A stretch of 64,000 bases of DNA, taken from assembly GCA_036504595.1 (NCBI GenBank), contig DASXUX010000067.1:510414-574413 (forward strand), given 5' to 3'. Under the pieces are notes generated by a model. It did no database searches, was not told where the DNA came from, and was given only the letters and a program-made list of their open reading frames with translations. Below, one piece after another: positions 33,913 through 41,433 of this stretch (position 1 is the first letter of the stretch; each line of letters opens with the position of its first letter). The position numbers and the translations under genes were made by a program. Source of the stretch: DASXUX01 sp036504595. Lineage in GTDB: Bacteria > Planctomycetota > SZUA-567 > H5-PLA8.

Positions 33913-34446
33913 CTAGCCGCAATGAACCTTGTCGCTCCAGTACACGATCGCCGTCGCGAACTGCTCCGCTGTGTACTCGCCCTTTGTCCCGCCGGGCAAC
34001 TTCAGAAAGTTGCGAGCCATCGTCAAAGGCGACATCGGCTCTTCGTCTTCGGTGGGATAAGCCAGAACACAGATGATTTCCCAATCAGCGTCGCTGGAAG
34101 CCTCGTTGCCTTCCATCAACACATCATGCCGGTAAAGGACAATCTCAGCACGTTTCGCAGGAGTCTTCTTTGCGCCCTCAGCAAGCACCTGAATGTAAGG
34201 CGCCTCACCTTCACGGCGGGCTTCAAACTTCACTTTGAACTTCGTCTCAGCCGTTGCCTTGACCGTACCGGCGAAAAAGTTCGTGGGACTCACCGGCACC
34301 AAAGCAACGCCATCGCGGTAGCCAGCGACACGCTTATCGAAGTTGGCTTCCACCATCTTGAGCAACTCATCCCACGTGCCGCCAAAGTAGGAGAATTTGG
34401 AGTCGTGCGTCTGACGCTTCACAAATTCGCTGACTGCGATCTTCAT
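33913..34446 (-). CDS. DUF3228 family protein
   Basis: A 177-residue soluble protein matching DUF3228: M-K-I-A-V-S-E-F-V-K-R-Q-T-H-D-S-K-F-S-Y-F at the start, G-Y-R-D-G-V-A-L-V-P-V, F-E-A-R-R-E-G-E-A-P-Y-I-Q-V, I-V-L-Y-R-H-D-V-L and a C-terminal Y-T-A-E-Q-F-A. No function is established that I know of. Its ATG is 8 bases downstream of the stop of the Gfo/Idh/MocA gene, so the two form an operon and may share regulation. It converges on the ThuA gene and abuts its terminator. Confidence 0.88.
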   Translation of the reverse strand: MKIAVSEFVKRQTHDSKFSYFGGTWDELLKMVEANFDKRVAGYRDGVALVPVSPTNFFAGTVKATAETKFKVKFEARREGEAPYIQVLAEGAKKTPAKRAEIVLYRHDVLMEGNEASSDADWEIICVLAYPTEDEEPMSPLTMARNFLKLPGGTKGEYTAEQFATAIVYWSDKVHCG

Positions 34447-34454
34447 TTCGTTGG

Positions 34455-35582
34455 CTACTCCTTTTCCGCCGCGCTCGCCGCCACGTCCGTGATCGCCCAG
34501 GTCAACTCAAACGTCTTCAGTGCGTCGGCGTAGGTGCAGCGGATGGGAGACGGGTTGCCGCTGCGGACGGCATCCACGAAGATGCGGTCTTCCGTGAGAT
34601 AAGGATCGTCGCTATCGACAACGATCTGTTCGAGCGTCTCGGTGTGCGGCCGCCGGACGAGCAGGCTCGCCTTGCCGTAGGGATCGATCAGCGCCACGCG
34701 CAGGCCATCGCCCCAGACCTCAATTTGCGTGTCGTACTTCTCGCGATGCAGCAGCGTCGCATGCGTGAGCGATCCCAGCGCGCCGCTCGCAAAACGCCAC
34801 GTGGCAACGGTGGCGCGCGGATGGCGGAACTGAAGCGGAACATCTTCGTCGAACCGGCGCCCATCGGCCGTTTTCGGGATATCGCAGAGCTGTCCGGCAG
34901 GCGAATTCCCCGGCAGCGCGAGCGCGCGCACGGAGCCCAAGTCGGCGTCGCCCATCAGGCAGCGCGCGAGATCGACAAAGTGCGTGGCCTGTTCGACAAT
35001 CGGCCCGCCCATCGGGCGCACGTCCCACCATTCACGTTTGCGGATCTCACTGTAGGCGCAGTTATATTGTCCCACGAAAACTTTCGCGCCGCCGGGCGTC
35101 TGGTCGATGATCTCTTTCAGCTTCTCAATCGCTTTGCTGTAGCGGAACATGTAGCCGACGGACGTGATCACTTTGGATTTGGCCAATATCCCGGCAACGG
35201 GCCGCACTGCTTCCGGCCGCGCCGCCGAAAGTGGTTTCTCGACAAACATGTGCACGCCTTGCGCCGCGCAGAAGACTTCGATGTCCTTGCCGGGTTCCAG
35301 CGTGCCGTGAGCGGACGGCGGAACGCCGATCCAGACTGCGTCGGGCCGCTGCTCAGCGATCATCGCCCGGAAATCCGCATAGCAGCGCGCATCGCGATAC
35401 AGCGGAAGCGTTCGCTGCTGCAGCCTGAAGTTCGCGCGTGAAACATCCGGGTCGGCAATCCCGACCACGCGCAGGTCGTTGAGTTTCTCCAATCGCGAGG
35501 CGTGATCCCACGGACCTTCCCCGCCGCCGAAATTCGCCGCTCCAGCGCCGATAAATGCAATCTTCAGTTCGCGCGAATCCAT
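34455..35582 (-). CDS. Gfo/Idh/MocA family oxidoreductase, cytoplasmic
   Basis: A 375-residue NAD(P)-dependent oxidoreductase without a signal peptide, unlike the two other paralogues in the window. Rossmann motif I-A-F-I-G-A-G-A-A-N-F-G-G at about 9-21; M-F-V-E-K-P-L-S-A (about 116-124) with the catalytic Lys; G-P-I-V-E-Q-A-T-H-F-V-D-L-A-R in the second domain. GGAGGG lies about 11 bases before the ATG. It is the first gene of a two-gene operon with DUF3228. Likely acts on a sugar, inositol or glycoside-derived substrate. Confidence 0.88.
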   Translation of the reverse strand: MDSRELKIAFIGAGAANFGGGEGPWDHASRLEKLNDLRVVGIADPDVSRANFRLQQRTLPLYRDARCYADFRAMIAEQRPDAVWIGVPPSAHGTLEPGKDIEVFCAAQGVHMFVEKPLSAARPEAVRPVAGILAKSKVITSVGYMFRYSKAIEKLKEIIDQTPGGAKVFVGQYNCAYSEIRKREWWDVRPMGGPIVEQATHFVDLARCLMGDADLGSVRALALPGNSPAGQLCDIPKTADGRRFDEDVPLQFRHPRATVATWRFASGALGSLTHATLLHREKYDTQIEVWGDGLRVALIDPYGKASLLVRRPHTETLEQIVVDSDDPYLTEDRIFVDAVRSGNPSPIRCTYADALKTFELTWAITDVAASAAEKE

Positions 35583-35634
35583 ATGTGAGTCCCTCCAGTT
35601 CCTGTTCTCAGTGTTTAGACGGAGATGTCAAGAG

Positions 35635-35738
35635 GTGCCACGCACGTGACTTGCGCGGTTTTTTTGCGCCAGTCTCGTGCGTGTTCCGGCCGCACGCATG
35701 AGTTCGCGCAAGAAACCGCGCGAACACATGCGTGCCAC
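35635..35738. repeat. MITE-like element, copy 2
   Basis: Ends GTGCCACGCACGTG and CACATGCGTGCCAC (12 of 14 paired). It contains an inner 8-bp stem GTTCGCGC / GCGCGAAC and a T7 run. Its right 46 bases match 20615-20661. It lies between divergent genes. Confidence 0.85.
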
Positions 35739-35807
35739 AACCTGCACTTTACGCCTTCGCTGCGAGCGCTTAGTTTGCATCCAACTTTTTCATAGGAGCC
35801 ACACGCC

Positions 35808-36923
35808 ATGCCGCTACCGTCAAAAGAAGCCCTCACGGTTCTGGAGAAACTCCTCAATACTCCGTCTCCTTCGGGCTTTGAAGCGCGCGCGCAGGCGCTC
35901 GTTCGCGAGCACTACGAGCAATACGCGGACGAAGTCCACCGGGATGTGCACGGCAACCAGTGGTTCGTGGTGAACCCCAAGGGGAAGATCCGCCTGATGC
36001 TCAGCGGACACATCGACGAGATCGGTCTGATGGTGCGGTACGTGGACGCCGACGGCTTCATCTGGGTCACGCGCATCGGCGGCCCGGACCCGCTGCAGCA
36101 CTGGGGCCAGCGCGTGCAGATTCACACCAAGAACGGGCCCATTTTCGGCGTGATCGGCCGCAAGCCCATTCACAACACCCCGCCGGATGAACGGACCAAA
36201 GGCGCCAAGCTCGAAGACCTGTTCGTGGACATTGGCGCGAAAGACAAAGACGAGGCGCTCAAGCGCGTGCGCCACGGCGACCCGATCACGTTGATCGCCG
36301 GATTCGAACGCATGGCCAATGACCTGGCCGTGGGGCGAGCCATGGACGACCGCATCGGCGCTTTCGTGGTGCTCGAAACGCTGAAGAAAGTGTCCGCTTA
36401 CATGCGCAAAAAGCCCAGCGCCAAGCTCGATTGCGCGCTCTACTCCGTGTGTTCGGTGCAGGAAGAAATTGGCCTGCGCGGCGCGCAAACGGCCGCCTAC
36501 CAGATCGAGCCGCAGGTGGGTATCGCGGTGGACGTCGGCTTCGCGACCGATTATCCCTCGGAGAACAAGAAGATTGTCGGCGAGTTCAAGCTGGGCGCCG
36601 GACCCATTCTGCACCGCGGAGCGAACATCAATCCGCCGCTGGCTGACATCGTGGAAGGCATGGCCGACAAGTACAACATTCCCTACCAGCTTTCTGGCGA
36701 CGGCGGAGCGACGGGCACCGACGCCAACGCGATCCAGGTTTCACGTCGCGGCGTCGCGGCCGGCCTGGTCTCGATCCCCAACCGCTACATGCATTCCCCG
36801 ATCGAAATGGTAAGCTTGAGAGACGTGGAGAATGCGTCGGAACTGCTCGCGCAGGTCGCGATCCACTTGAAAGCCAGTCAGTCCTTCATCCCCGAAGCAC
36901 CCGCGATGAAGAACGACGAGTGA
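35808..36923 (+). CDS. M42 family metallopeptidase
   Basis: A 371-residue di-zinc aminopeptidase of the M42 (glutamyl aminopeptidase/FrvX/TET) family, forming cytosolic dodecamers that process peptides. Metal ligands are visible: L-S-G-H-I-D-E-I-G (His68 region), A-M-D-D-R-I-G (bridging Asp), V-Q-E-E-I-G-L-R-G (catalytic Glu and metal Glu), V-D-V-G-F-A-T-D (Asp) and Y-M-H-S-P-I-E-M (His). AGGAG precedes the ATG by 10 bases. Length is normal for the family. The next gene, for a glycosylase, follows on the same strand after repeat DNA. Confidence 0.93.
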   Translation: MPLPSKEALTVLEKLLNTPSPSGFEARAQALVREHYEQYADEVHRDVHGNQWFVVNPKGKIRLMLSGHIDEIGLMVRYVDADGFIWVTRIGGPDPLQHWGQRVQIHTKNGPIFGVIGRKPIHNTPPDERTKGAKLEDLFVDIGAKDKDEALKRVRHGDPITLIAGFERMANDLAVGRAMDDRIGAFVVLETLKKVSAYMRKKPSAKLDCALYSVCSVQEEIGLRGAQTAAYQIEPQVGIAVDVGFATDYPSENKKIVGEFKLGAGPILHRGANINPPLADIVEGMADKYNIPYQLSGDGGATGTDANAIQVSRRGVAAGLVSIPNRYMHSPIEMVSLRDVENASELLAQVAIHLKASQSFIPEAPAMKNDE

Positions 36924-36927
36924 CGCC

Positions 36928-37011
36928 AGGGTTCGGGGTTCAGGGTCCAGGGTATTGGGTAAGCCAGAGCGCGTGAGAGAATCCGCAATCCGCAATCCGC
37001 AATCCGCAATC
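36928..37011. repeat. two heptamer arrays (GGGTTCA and AATCCGC types)
   Basis: 36928-36958 has GGGTTCG, GGGTTCA, GGGTCCA, GGGTATT. 36979-37011 has AATCCGC repeated about four times. The second is translated as the start of the glycosylase. Confidence 0.88.
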
Positions 37012-37605
37012 GAGAAGCTCCTCAAGGAGCTTCTCGCCTGCGAGTGCTGCTCAAAGATGGTCGGCCCCGTCGTGACTTCGCGGCCGGTCGTATCGAAAAT
37101 CTATCTCGTCGGGCAAGCGCCGGGCCCTCATGAAGGACAGCTCGGGCGGCCGTTCGCTTGGACGGCAGGCAAGACTCTGTTCCGGTGGTTCTCGAGCATC
37201 GGAGTGGACGAGGAGCAATTCCGTTCGCGCGTTTACATGGCTGCGGTGTGCCGCTGTTTTCCCGGAAAAACAAAACAGGGCGGTGACCGCGTGCCCTCGC
37301 CGGAGGAGATCGACGCCTGTGCCGACTGGATGAAGCGGGAGATCGAAATCCTCAAACCCGAGCTGATTATTCCGGTCGGGCGGTTGGCGATTGAGCGCTT
37401 CGTTCCGGCCGCGCCGCTCTCCGAAATCATCGGTTCACAGCGCCGCGTGGAGGTCTTCGGCCACCGCTGCGATCTGATCGCACTGCCTCACCCGTCGGGT
37501 GCTTCGACCTGGTTTAAGCGCGAACCCGGCAAGAGCCTGCTTACCCAAGCGCTCGCTCTGCTTGCGGCACACCCGCGCTGGCAGGAGATCCGTGAGCAGC
37601 GATGA
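36955..37605 (+). CDS. uracil-DNA glycosylase superfamily protein (Fe-S, family 4/5-like)
   Basis: A DNA repair glycosylase predicted to excise uracil. It has motif V-G-Q-A-P-G-P-H-E-G and G-R-P-F-A-W-T-A-G-K near residues 53-72 and the C-terminal A-L-P-H-P-S-G-A-S. Four cysteines in C-E-C-C, then V-C-R-C and I-D-A-C, match the [4Fe-4S] ligands of family 4 enzymes. The N-terminus is unclear: the open frame starts at TTG 36955 or GTG 36973 and then reads S-A-I-R-N-P-Q-S-A-I-R-N-P-Q, a translated heptamer array. The natural start codon may have been displaced by that array. Confidence 0.8.
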   Translation: MGKPERVRESAIRNPQSAIEKLLKELLACECCSKMVGPVVTSRPVVSKIYLVGQAPGPHEGQLGRPFAWTAGKTLFRWFSSIGVDEEQFRSRVYMAAVCRCFPGKTKQGGDRVPSPEEIDACADWMKREIEILKPELIIPVGRLAIERFVPAAPLSEIIGSQRRVEVFGHRCDLIALPHPSGASTWFKREPGKSLLTQALALLAAHPRWQEIREQR

Positions 37606-37617
37606 GTTTTTAATCGT

Positions 37618-37646
37618 TTGCACGTGTGCAACAATTGCCGTATAAA
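37618..37646 (+). promoter_or_regulatory. sigma70-type promoter of the STAS gene
   Basis: TTGCAC (37618-37623), 17 bases, TATAAA (37641-37646). The -35 box is half of an inverted repeat TTGCAC-GT-GTGCAA, a possible operator. Confidence 0.6.
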
Positions 37647-37719
37647 AGAAGTATACGTAGTGGGGTTTTGCGACACTAATTAATGACAGCGCTTCATCCG
37701 TGAACGCACTCGCTGGGCG

Positions 37720-38106
37720 ATGCTGTCGGAGACGGGCCTTATGGCACTTGGGCAAAACATCAAAATCGAGCAGGAGCTGATCTCGGAAACCGGACCGGCC
37801 ATCCTGCGCCTGCGCGGCGATATTGACGCGCACACCAGCCGCACTCTGCAGAAGTACATCGGCGAACTGTTCGCCGCCAACTGCTACAAGGTCATCATCG
37901 ACCTCTCGCACGTGAAGTACATGTCCTCCGCCGGCGCCAGCCTGCTGGTGGTCGCTCAGACGGAAGCCAATGAGAATAAGGGGGCCATTGTTCTCGTTCG
38001 CCCCAGCCAAAGCGTGAAGTACGTGCTGGATATTCTCGGCCTGACGCCCATCCTGCAGATGGCCGAAGACCGCAACAACGCGCTTGCACTTCTCTCCGCG
38101 CAGTGA
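37720..38106 (+). CDS. STAS domain protein, anti-sigma factor antagonist
   Basis: A 128-residue STAS protein of the SpoIIAA/RsbV type. Such proteins bind and release partner-switching kinases or anti-sigma factors depending on serine phosphorylation. The conserved site is Ser in Y-M-S-S-A-G-A-S-L-L (about 69-70), after the strand V-I-I-D-L-S-H-V-K. Starts at 37720 and 37741 are both possible; the latter has GGAG 10 bases upstream. No kinase of the RsbW type is adjacent, but the window holds a separate chemosensory and Ser/Thr kinase cluster. It has its own promoter and terminator, so it is monocistronic. Confidence 0.88.
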   Translation: MLSETGLMALGQNIKIEQELISETGPAILRLRGDIDAHTSRTLQKYIGELFAANCYKVIIDLSHVKYMSSAGASLLVVAQTEANENKGAIVLVRPSQSVKYVLDILGLTPILQMAEDRNNALALLSAQ

Positions 38107-38131
38107 ACGTTTGGATAGCAGCCCAATAAAA

Positions 38132-38158
38132 CGGCGGCCGTAATGGCCGCCGCTTTGT
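38132..38158. terminator. bidirectional intrinsic terminator
   Basis: CGGCGGCC, GTAAT, GGCCGCCG. The minus-strand reading has GTTTTATT after the stem, the plus-strand reading a weaker CTTTGTCTT. It serves the convergent STAS and TIG/PKD genes. Confidence 0.8.
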
Positions 38159-38184
38159 CTTCTCACCTGCAAGCATCCGACGAT

Positions 38185-39312
38185 TCAGTTTACGACGCTG
38201 AACTTGTAGACCCGGCGAATGACGATGTGGCGCTTCGCCGAATTGAATTCAACCGTAAACGAGAAATTGCCTTTTTCGAGCACGCCCGATAGCTTCGAGT
38301 TGCGGAACTTTATAAACGAGCCCGCGCTCCCGGAAATCATCATGCTTTTAACGCGATCATTCTTCGCAAAGCTTGTTGGTGCGGGAAGGTGCATACTCAG
38401 CCGGCCGCGGTTGACGCTCAGATGGAAAACACCCAAATCCACAAGCTTCTCCACGATCACCGTCATCTGACGTTCTGTCCCGTCGGACATGCTGGCGAGC
38501 ACCTGGTACGCGCCCTCGGCCGTATACGAGTGCTTGGCCTGCGCGCCCGTACCCATCGTCCCATCCCCGAAGCTCCAAGTCACCGTCACCGGCATGCCGC
38601 TGGTGTCCGTCGTCGGCCCGGAGAACAGAACCGGATCCGACTGCGGCGCGTTGGCCGGAAGCAAAATGGTCGCGGATGGCGCGGGGAACGCACTCTCTGA
38701 AACCCACAACGTGGCAGCGGCAACCGTGATCAGCAGCGTCGTGTTGACGGTGCCGCCGGGGTTGGTGGCGCTGATCGTAGCGGAGTAGGTGCCAGACATC
38801 GACGGCGTGCCGGAGATAAACGCGCCGCTTTGGAACACGCCCGGCGGCAGACCGGTTGCGCTGTACTGGATGGGCTGACTGCCGCTTGCGGTGATCGAGT
38901 AACTGAACGGTGTGTTCAAGGTCGTGGTGACGTCCGTGGAACTGCTGATGACCGGAAGCGTGTTGAAGAAAGAAAACGCAGCGGCCTTGACCGCCTTCTG
39001 CCCGTCCGGATTCGTGACGGTGACGTCAACGGTGCCAGCGGTGCCGACGGGGGCGGTGCAGGTCAACGTCGCCGCATCGATCATCGAAGTCATCTGCGCC
39101 GCGGTCGCTCCAAAGCTTACAACGGATCCCGCAACAAACCCGCTGCCGATGACCTGCACTTGCGTGCCGCCCTCTGTCGGCCCACTTGCCGGGGAAACGC
39201 CGGTGATGGTTGGCGGAGGAAAAGCCGCCGCCCATGTTGATGGCGCGAGAACGCAGCCCATGAAGGCCGCCGTTACGAACAACGGGCGCACGAACGCTCC
39301 CAGACTTGCCAT
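38185..39312 (-). CDS. exported protein with IPT/TIG, Ig-like and PKD domains
   Basis: The start is set at the ATG complementary to 39310-39312, preceded by AGGGAG; the open frame continues upstream without support. The 375-residue product has a signal peptide (about 1-28, ending S-T-W-A-A-A). An IPT/TIG domain follows (P-T-I-T-G-V-S-P-A-S-G-P-T-E-G-G, about 32-115), a cadherin/Ig-like putative domain (T-G-L-P-P-G-V, I-S-G-T-P, about 118-200) and a PKD domain (W-S-F-G-D-G, Y-T-A-E-G-A-Y, about 215-300). The last 80 residues are beta-rich. It is likely a cell-surface or extracellular adhesion/structural protein. Nothing shows enzymatic activity. Confidence 0.8.
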   Translation of the reverse strand: MASLGAFVRPLFVTAAFMGCVLAPSTWAAAFPPPTITGVSPASGPTEGGTQVQVIGSGFVAGSVVSFGATAAQMTSMIDAATLTCTAPVGTAGTVDVTVTNPDGQKAVKAAAFSFFNTLPVISSSTDVTTTLNTPFSYSITASGSQPIQYSATGLPPGVFQSGAFISGTPSMSGTYSATISATNPGGTVNTTLLITVAAATLWVSESAFPAPSATILLPANAPQSDPVLFSGPTTDTSGMPVTVTWSFGDGTMGTGAQAKHSYTAEGAYQVLASMSDGTERQMTVIVEKLVDLGVFHLSVNRGRLSMHLPAPTSFAKNDRVKSMMISGSAGSFIKFRNSKLSGVLEKGNFSFTVEFNSAKRHIVIRRVYKFSVVN

Positions 39313-39440
39313 GGTCTTCTCCCTTACACCCAACGACAACAACTCCTGAGCTGACTGCTTGAAGCCTGCGTTTCCTTCGGCCGGAGAAATGGCCGTTTTT
39401 AAGCGATGGTCTGGCAAGCACCTTATCTCGCTCAAGCGGG
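39313..39440 (-). other. possible structured mRNA leader of the TIG/PKD gene
   Basis: On the minus strand the leader contains TGCTTGCC, later answered by GGC-TTC-AAGCA, enclosing GACC ... GGAAACGCA and a GGCC/GGCC hairpin. This loosely recalls the order of conserved bases in c-di-GMP-I riboswitches but lacks their exact core, so no class is claimed. Confidence 0.2.
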
Positions 39441-39613
39441 CCGTCAACCGCTAAAACTCCTCTGCTATTCACGCTTTGCAGCATGCGCGACTGTCATTGC
39501 GCCAGCGCTCCGGATTTGCCCAAACCACAAAACGGGCGGCAGAATCTCCCGCTGGAAAGCATGTAGTCAGTGACGCTCGCCATCCCGAACGTTTGCTTAA
39601 AAATAGTAACGGG

Positions 39614-39758
39614 TGTGGCACGGGCAGGCAACGCCGCGTCTTTTTGCGGCGTTCATTGCCCGTGCGGGAGCGCCGAGGGTCACGGGCAATCCACGCCGCA
39701 ACAGTGTCTGTCCCGTGATAAGCTGGCGCAATCGCGGCGTGGCCTGCCCGTGCCACAC
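39614..39758. repeat. 145-bp element with 17-bp perfect terminal inverted repeats
   Basis: GTGTGGCACGGGCAGGC (39614-39630) and its exact inverse (39742-39758), extending to 26 bp with one mismatch. Internally there are GCCGCG...CGGCG and GGGCAATC hairpins. The GGCACGGGCAG core also appears in the palindrome at 14217-14255. It lies 3' of trpS; no transposase. Confidence 0.85.
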
Positions 39759-39763
39759 TTCGC

Positions 39764-40741
39764 CTATGCCAGTCCGCTGGCGCGTTTGGCTTCGTCGAGT
39801 GTCTGGCGAGCGACAGCACGGGCGCGTGCGGCGCCGTCGCGAAGGACTTCGTCCACGTACGCGGGATTGGCGATCAGTTCCGCGCGTTTCTGGCGATAGG
39901 CGGCGAAGTAGTTGACGACTTTTTCCAGCAGCAGCTTCTTCGCGTCTCCATAGCCCATTCCGCCGGCGCGGTAGCGTTGCGCCAGCGCGTCCTTCTCTTC
40001 ATCGGTGGCGAAGAGCGAATAGAGCGCGAAGACGTTGTCATTGTCGGGATTCTTGGGCTGCTCGACCGGGGTGCTGTCGGTCTTGATGCTCATGATGACT
40101 TTTTTGAGCTCTTTCGGTTCGGACTGCAGGTCGATCGTGTTGCCGTAGGACTTGCTCATCTTCTCGCCATCGACGCCGGGGACTTTCGGCGTGGAACTCA
40201 GCTTGCCTTCCGGACGAACGAAGACTTCAGCTTTGTACGTCTGGTTGAAGTAGTTGGCCATGTCCTGAGTCATCTCGATGTGTTGAATCTGATCCTGGCC
40301 GACCGGCACCAGATTGGATTTGTACGCCAAAATGTCCGCGGCCATCAGCACCGGATAGTAGAACAGTCCGACCGATGGCTTGATGCCCTTGGCAATCTTG
40401 TCCTTGTAGCTGTGCGCGCGCTCCAGCAAACCCATGCCGGTGACGGCGCTCAGCATCCACGCCAGTTCCTGCACTTCCGGCACATCGCTCTGGCGGAAGA
40501 AGGTCGAGCGCTTCGGGTCCAGGCCGAGGGCGAGATAATCGATCGCCACTCCGCGGATGTAGTCGCGCATCTGAACGGCGTCCTGCACCGTCGTCATCGC
40601 ATGGAAGTCGGCGATGAAGTAGAAGCGCTCCGCGTTGGGCATGTCATCCTGCAGAGCGATGTGCTGCTTGATCGCCCCGAAGTAGTTGCCCAAGTGAAGC
40701 TTGCCCGAAGGCTGAACACCGGAAAGAATGCGGGTGGACAT
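39764..40741 (-). CDS. trpS: tryptophanyl-tRNA synthetase
   Basis: A 325-residue class I synthetase charging tRNA-Trp. The HIGH-type signature is P-S-G-K-L-H-L-G-N-Y (11-20), followed by D-F-H-A-M-T-T (about 45-51). G-Q-D-Q-I-Q-H-I-E-M-T-Q-D is the Trp/adenylate region, and the KMSKS loop is G-E-K-M-S-K-S-Y-G-N. Length is normal for bacterial TrpRS. GGAG lies 15 bases before the ATG. It is transcribed alone; the toxin-antitoxin pair upstream is separated by 87 bases. A 145-bp inverted-repeat element is inserted directly after the stop codon and may supply the 3' end of the mRNA. Confidence 0.95.
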   Translation of the reverse strand: MSTRILSGVQPSGKLHLGNYFGAIKQHIALQDDMPNAERFYFIADFHAMTTVQDAVQMRDYIRGVAIDYLALGLDPKRSTFFRQSDVPEVQELAWMLSAVTGMGLLERAHSYKDKIAKGIKPSVGLFYYPVLMAADILAYKSNLVPVGQDQIQHIEMTQDMANYFNQTYKAEVFVRPEGKLSSTPKVPGVDGEKMSKSYGNTIDLQSEPKELKKVIMSIKTDSTPVEQPKNPDNDNVFALYSLFATDEEKDALAQRYRAGGMGYGDAKKLLLEKVVNYFAAYRQKRAELIANPAYVDEVLRDGAARARAVARQTLDEAKRASGLA

Positions 40742-40828
40742 GACGAAGGGTATCTCCAGGTTTCTTGCAAGGGTTTCTGATTACTTGAGGAGCGTGTCGC
40801 CGTCAACCGGTTCCCGGACCACTAAGAC

Positions 40829-41092
40829 CTACTCGTAATGCGTCCACATTCGCAAGACTTTGACCGTGCGAATTTCCTCTCGAATTTCGTAAACCAGCCG
40901 GTGCTGAATATTGATACGACGCGAATACGCTCCGGCTAAATCGCCGACCAATTTCTCGTAGGGTGGCGGAGTCCGAAAAGGGTTACTGGCCAACACCGCA
41001 AGAAGCTGCTCGGCTTTGCCACGCAACCCTGCGGCTGATAATTTCTTCGCGTCCTTCAGGGCACGCGGTGTAAAGACGACGCGCCAGCTCAC
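40829..41092 (-). CDS. YoeB/Txe-type mRNA interferase toxin
   Basis: An 87-residue RelE-superfamily toxin of the YoeB/Txe branch, a ribosome-dependent endoribonuclease. Family blocks: W-R-V-V-F-T-P-R-A at the start, P-P-P-Y-E-K-L-V-G-D-L-A-G-A-Y-S-R-R-I in the middle, H-R-L-V-Y-E-I and the C-terminal V-L-R-M-W-T-H-Y-E. The catalytic residues expected in YoeB (a Glu, Arg and the terminal His-Tyr) are all represented. Its start overlaps the antitoxin stop by four bases, giving translational coupling. Intact by sequence. Confidence 0.92.
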   Translation of the reverse strand: MSWRVVFTPRALKDAKKLSAAGLRGKAEQLLAVLASNPFRTPPPYEKLVGDLAGAYSRRINIQHRLVYEIREEIRTVKVLRMWTHYE

Positions 41093-41331
41093 CAGGAGAT
41101 CTTCTCAGAGCAACTGGCAAGCGGCGTTTTTAGACCTTTTCGAATGGAAGCGCGCATGCCCGGCACTGAAAGGAGATACAGTGTTTCTTGTATGGCACGC
41201 CAATCCTCTTCGGAGATCAAGATTGCATTCGATGTTCGGCCGCTAATTCGAATCGGCTCATGCGACAGAGCAGCGCTACGAACCAGTTCCGCCAGCTTGC
41301 TCTTGGCTTGTGCAGTCGAAATGTTTGTCAT
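41089..41331 (-). CDS. YefM/Phd-type antitoxin
   Basis: An 80-residue antitoxin of the Phd/YefM family. The N-terminal half (S-T-A-Q-A-K-S-K-L-A-E-L-V, then E-P-I-R-I-S-G-R-T-S-N-A-I-L-I-S-E-E-D-W) is the dimerising DNA-binding Phd fold that represses the operon. The C-terminus (L-L-S-V-P-G-M-R-A-S-I) is the toxin-neutralising segment. It precedes the toxin gene with an ATGA overlap, the standard order. No operator palindrome was identified with confidence. Confidence 0.9.
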   Translation of the reverse strand: MTNISTAQAKSKLAELVRSAALSHEPIRISGRTSNAILISEEDWRAIQETLYLLSVPGMRASIRKGLKTPLASCSEKISW

Positions 41332-41433
41332 CTGTCCGCTCCTGCAACAATCCTATCCGTTCCTGAGTTGCAGGCAAGGCCGGGGTTTGGATGTTCATGG
41401 GCAAGATGCCGTTGCGCCAACAGCGCGCAGAGT

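Noticed and set aside
39313..39440. Assigning the TIG/PKD leader to the c-di-GMP-I riboswitch.
   Set aside because: The exact G-C-A-A-A-C-C and A-C-G-C-A-A-A-G-C core blocks and the tetraloop receptor are not present.
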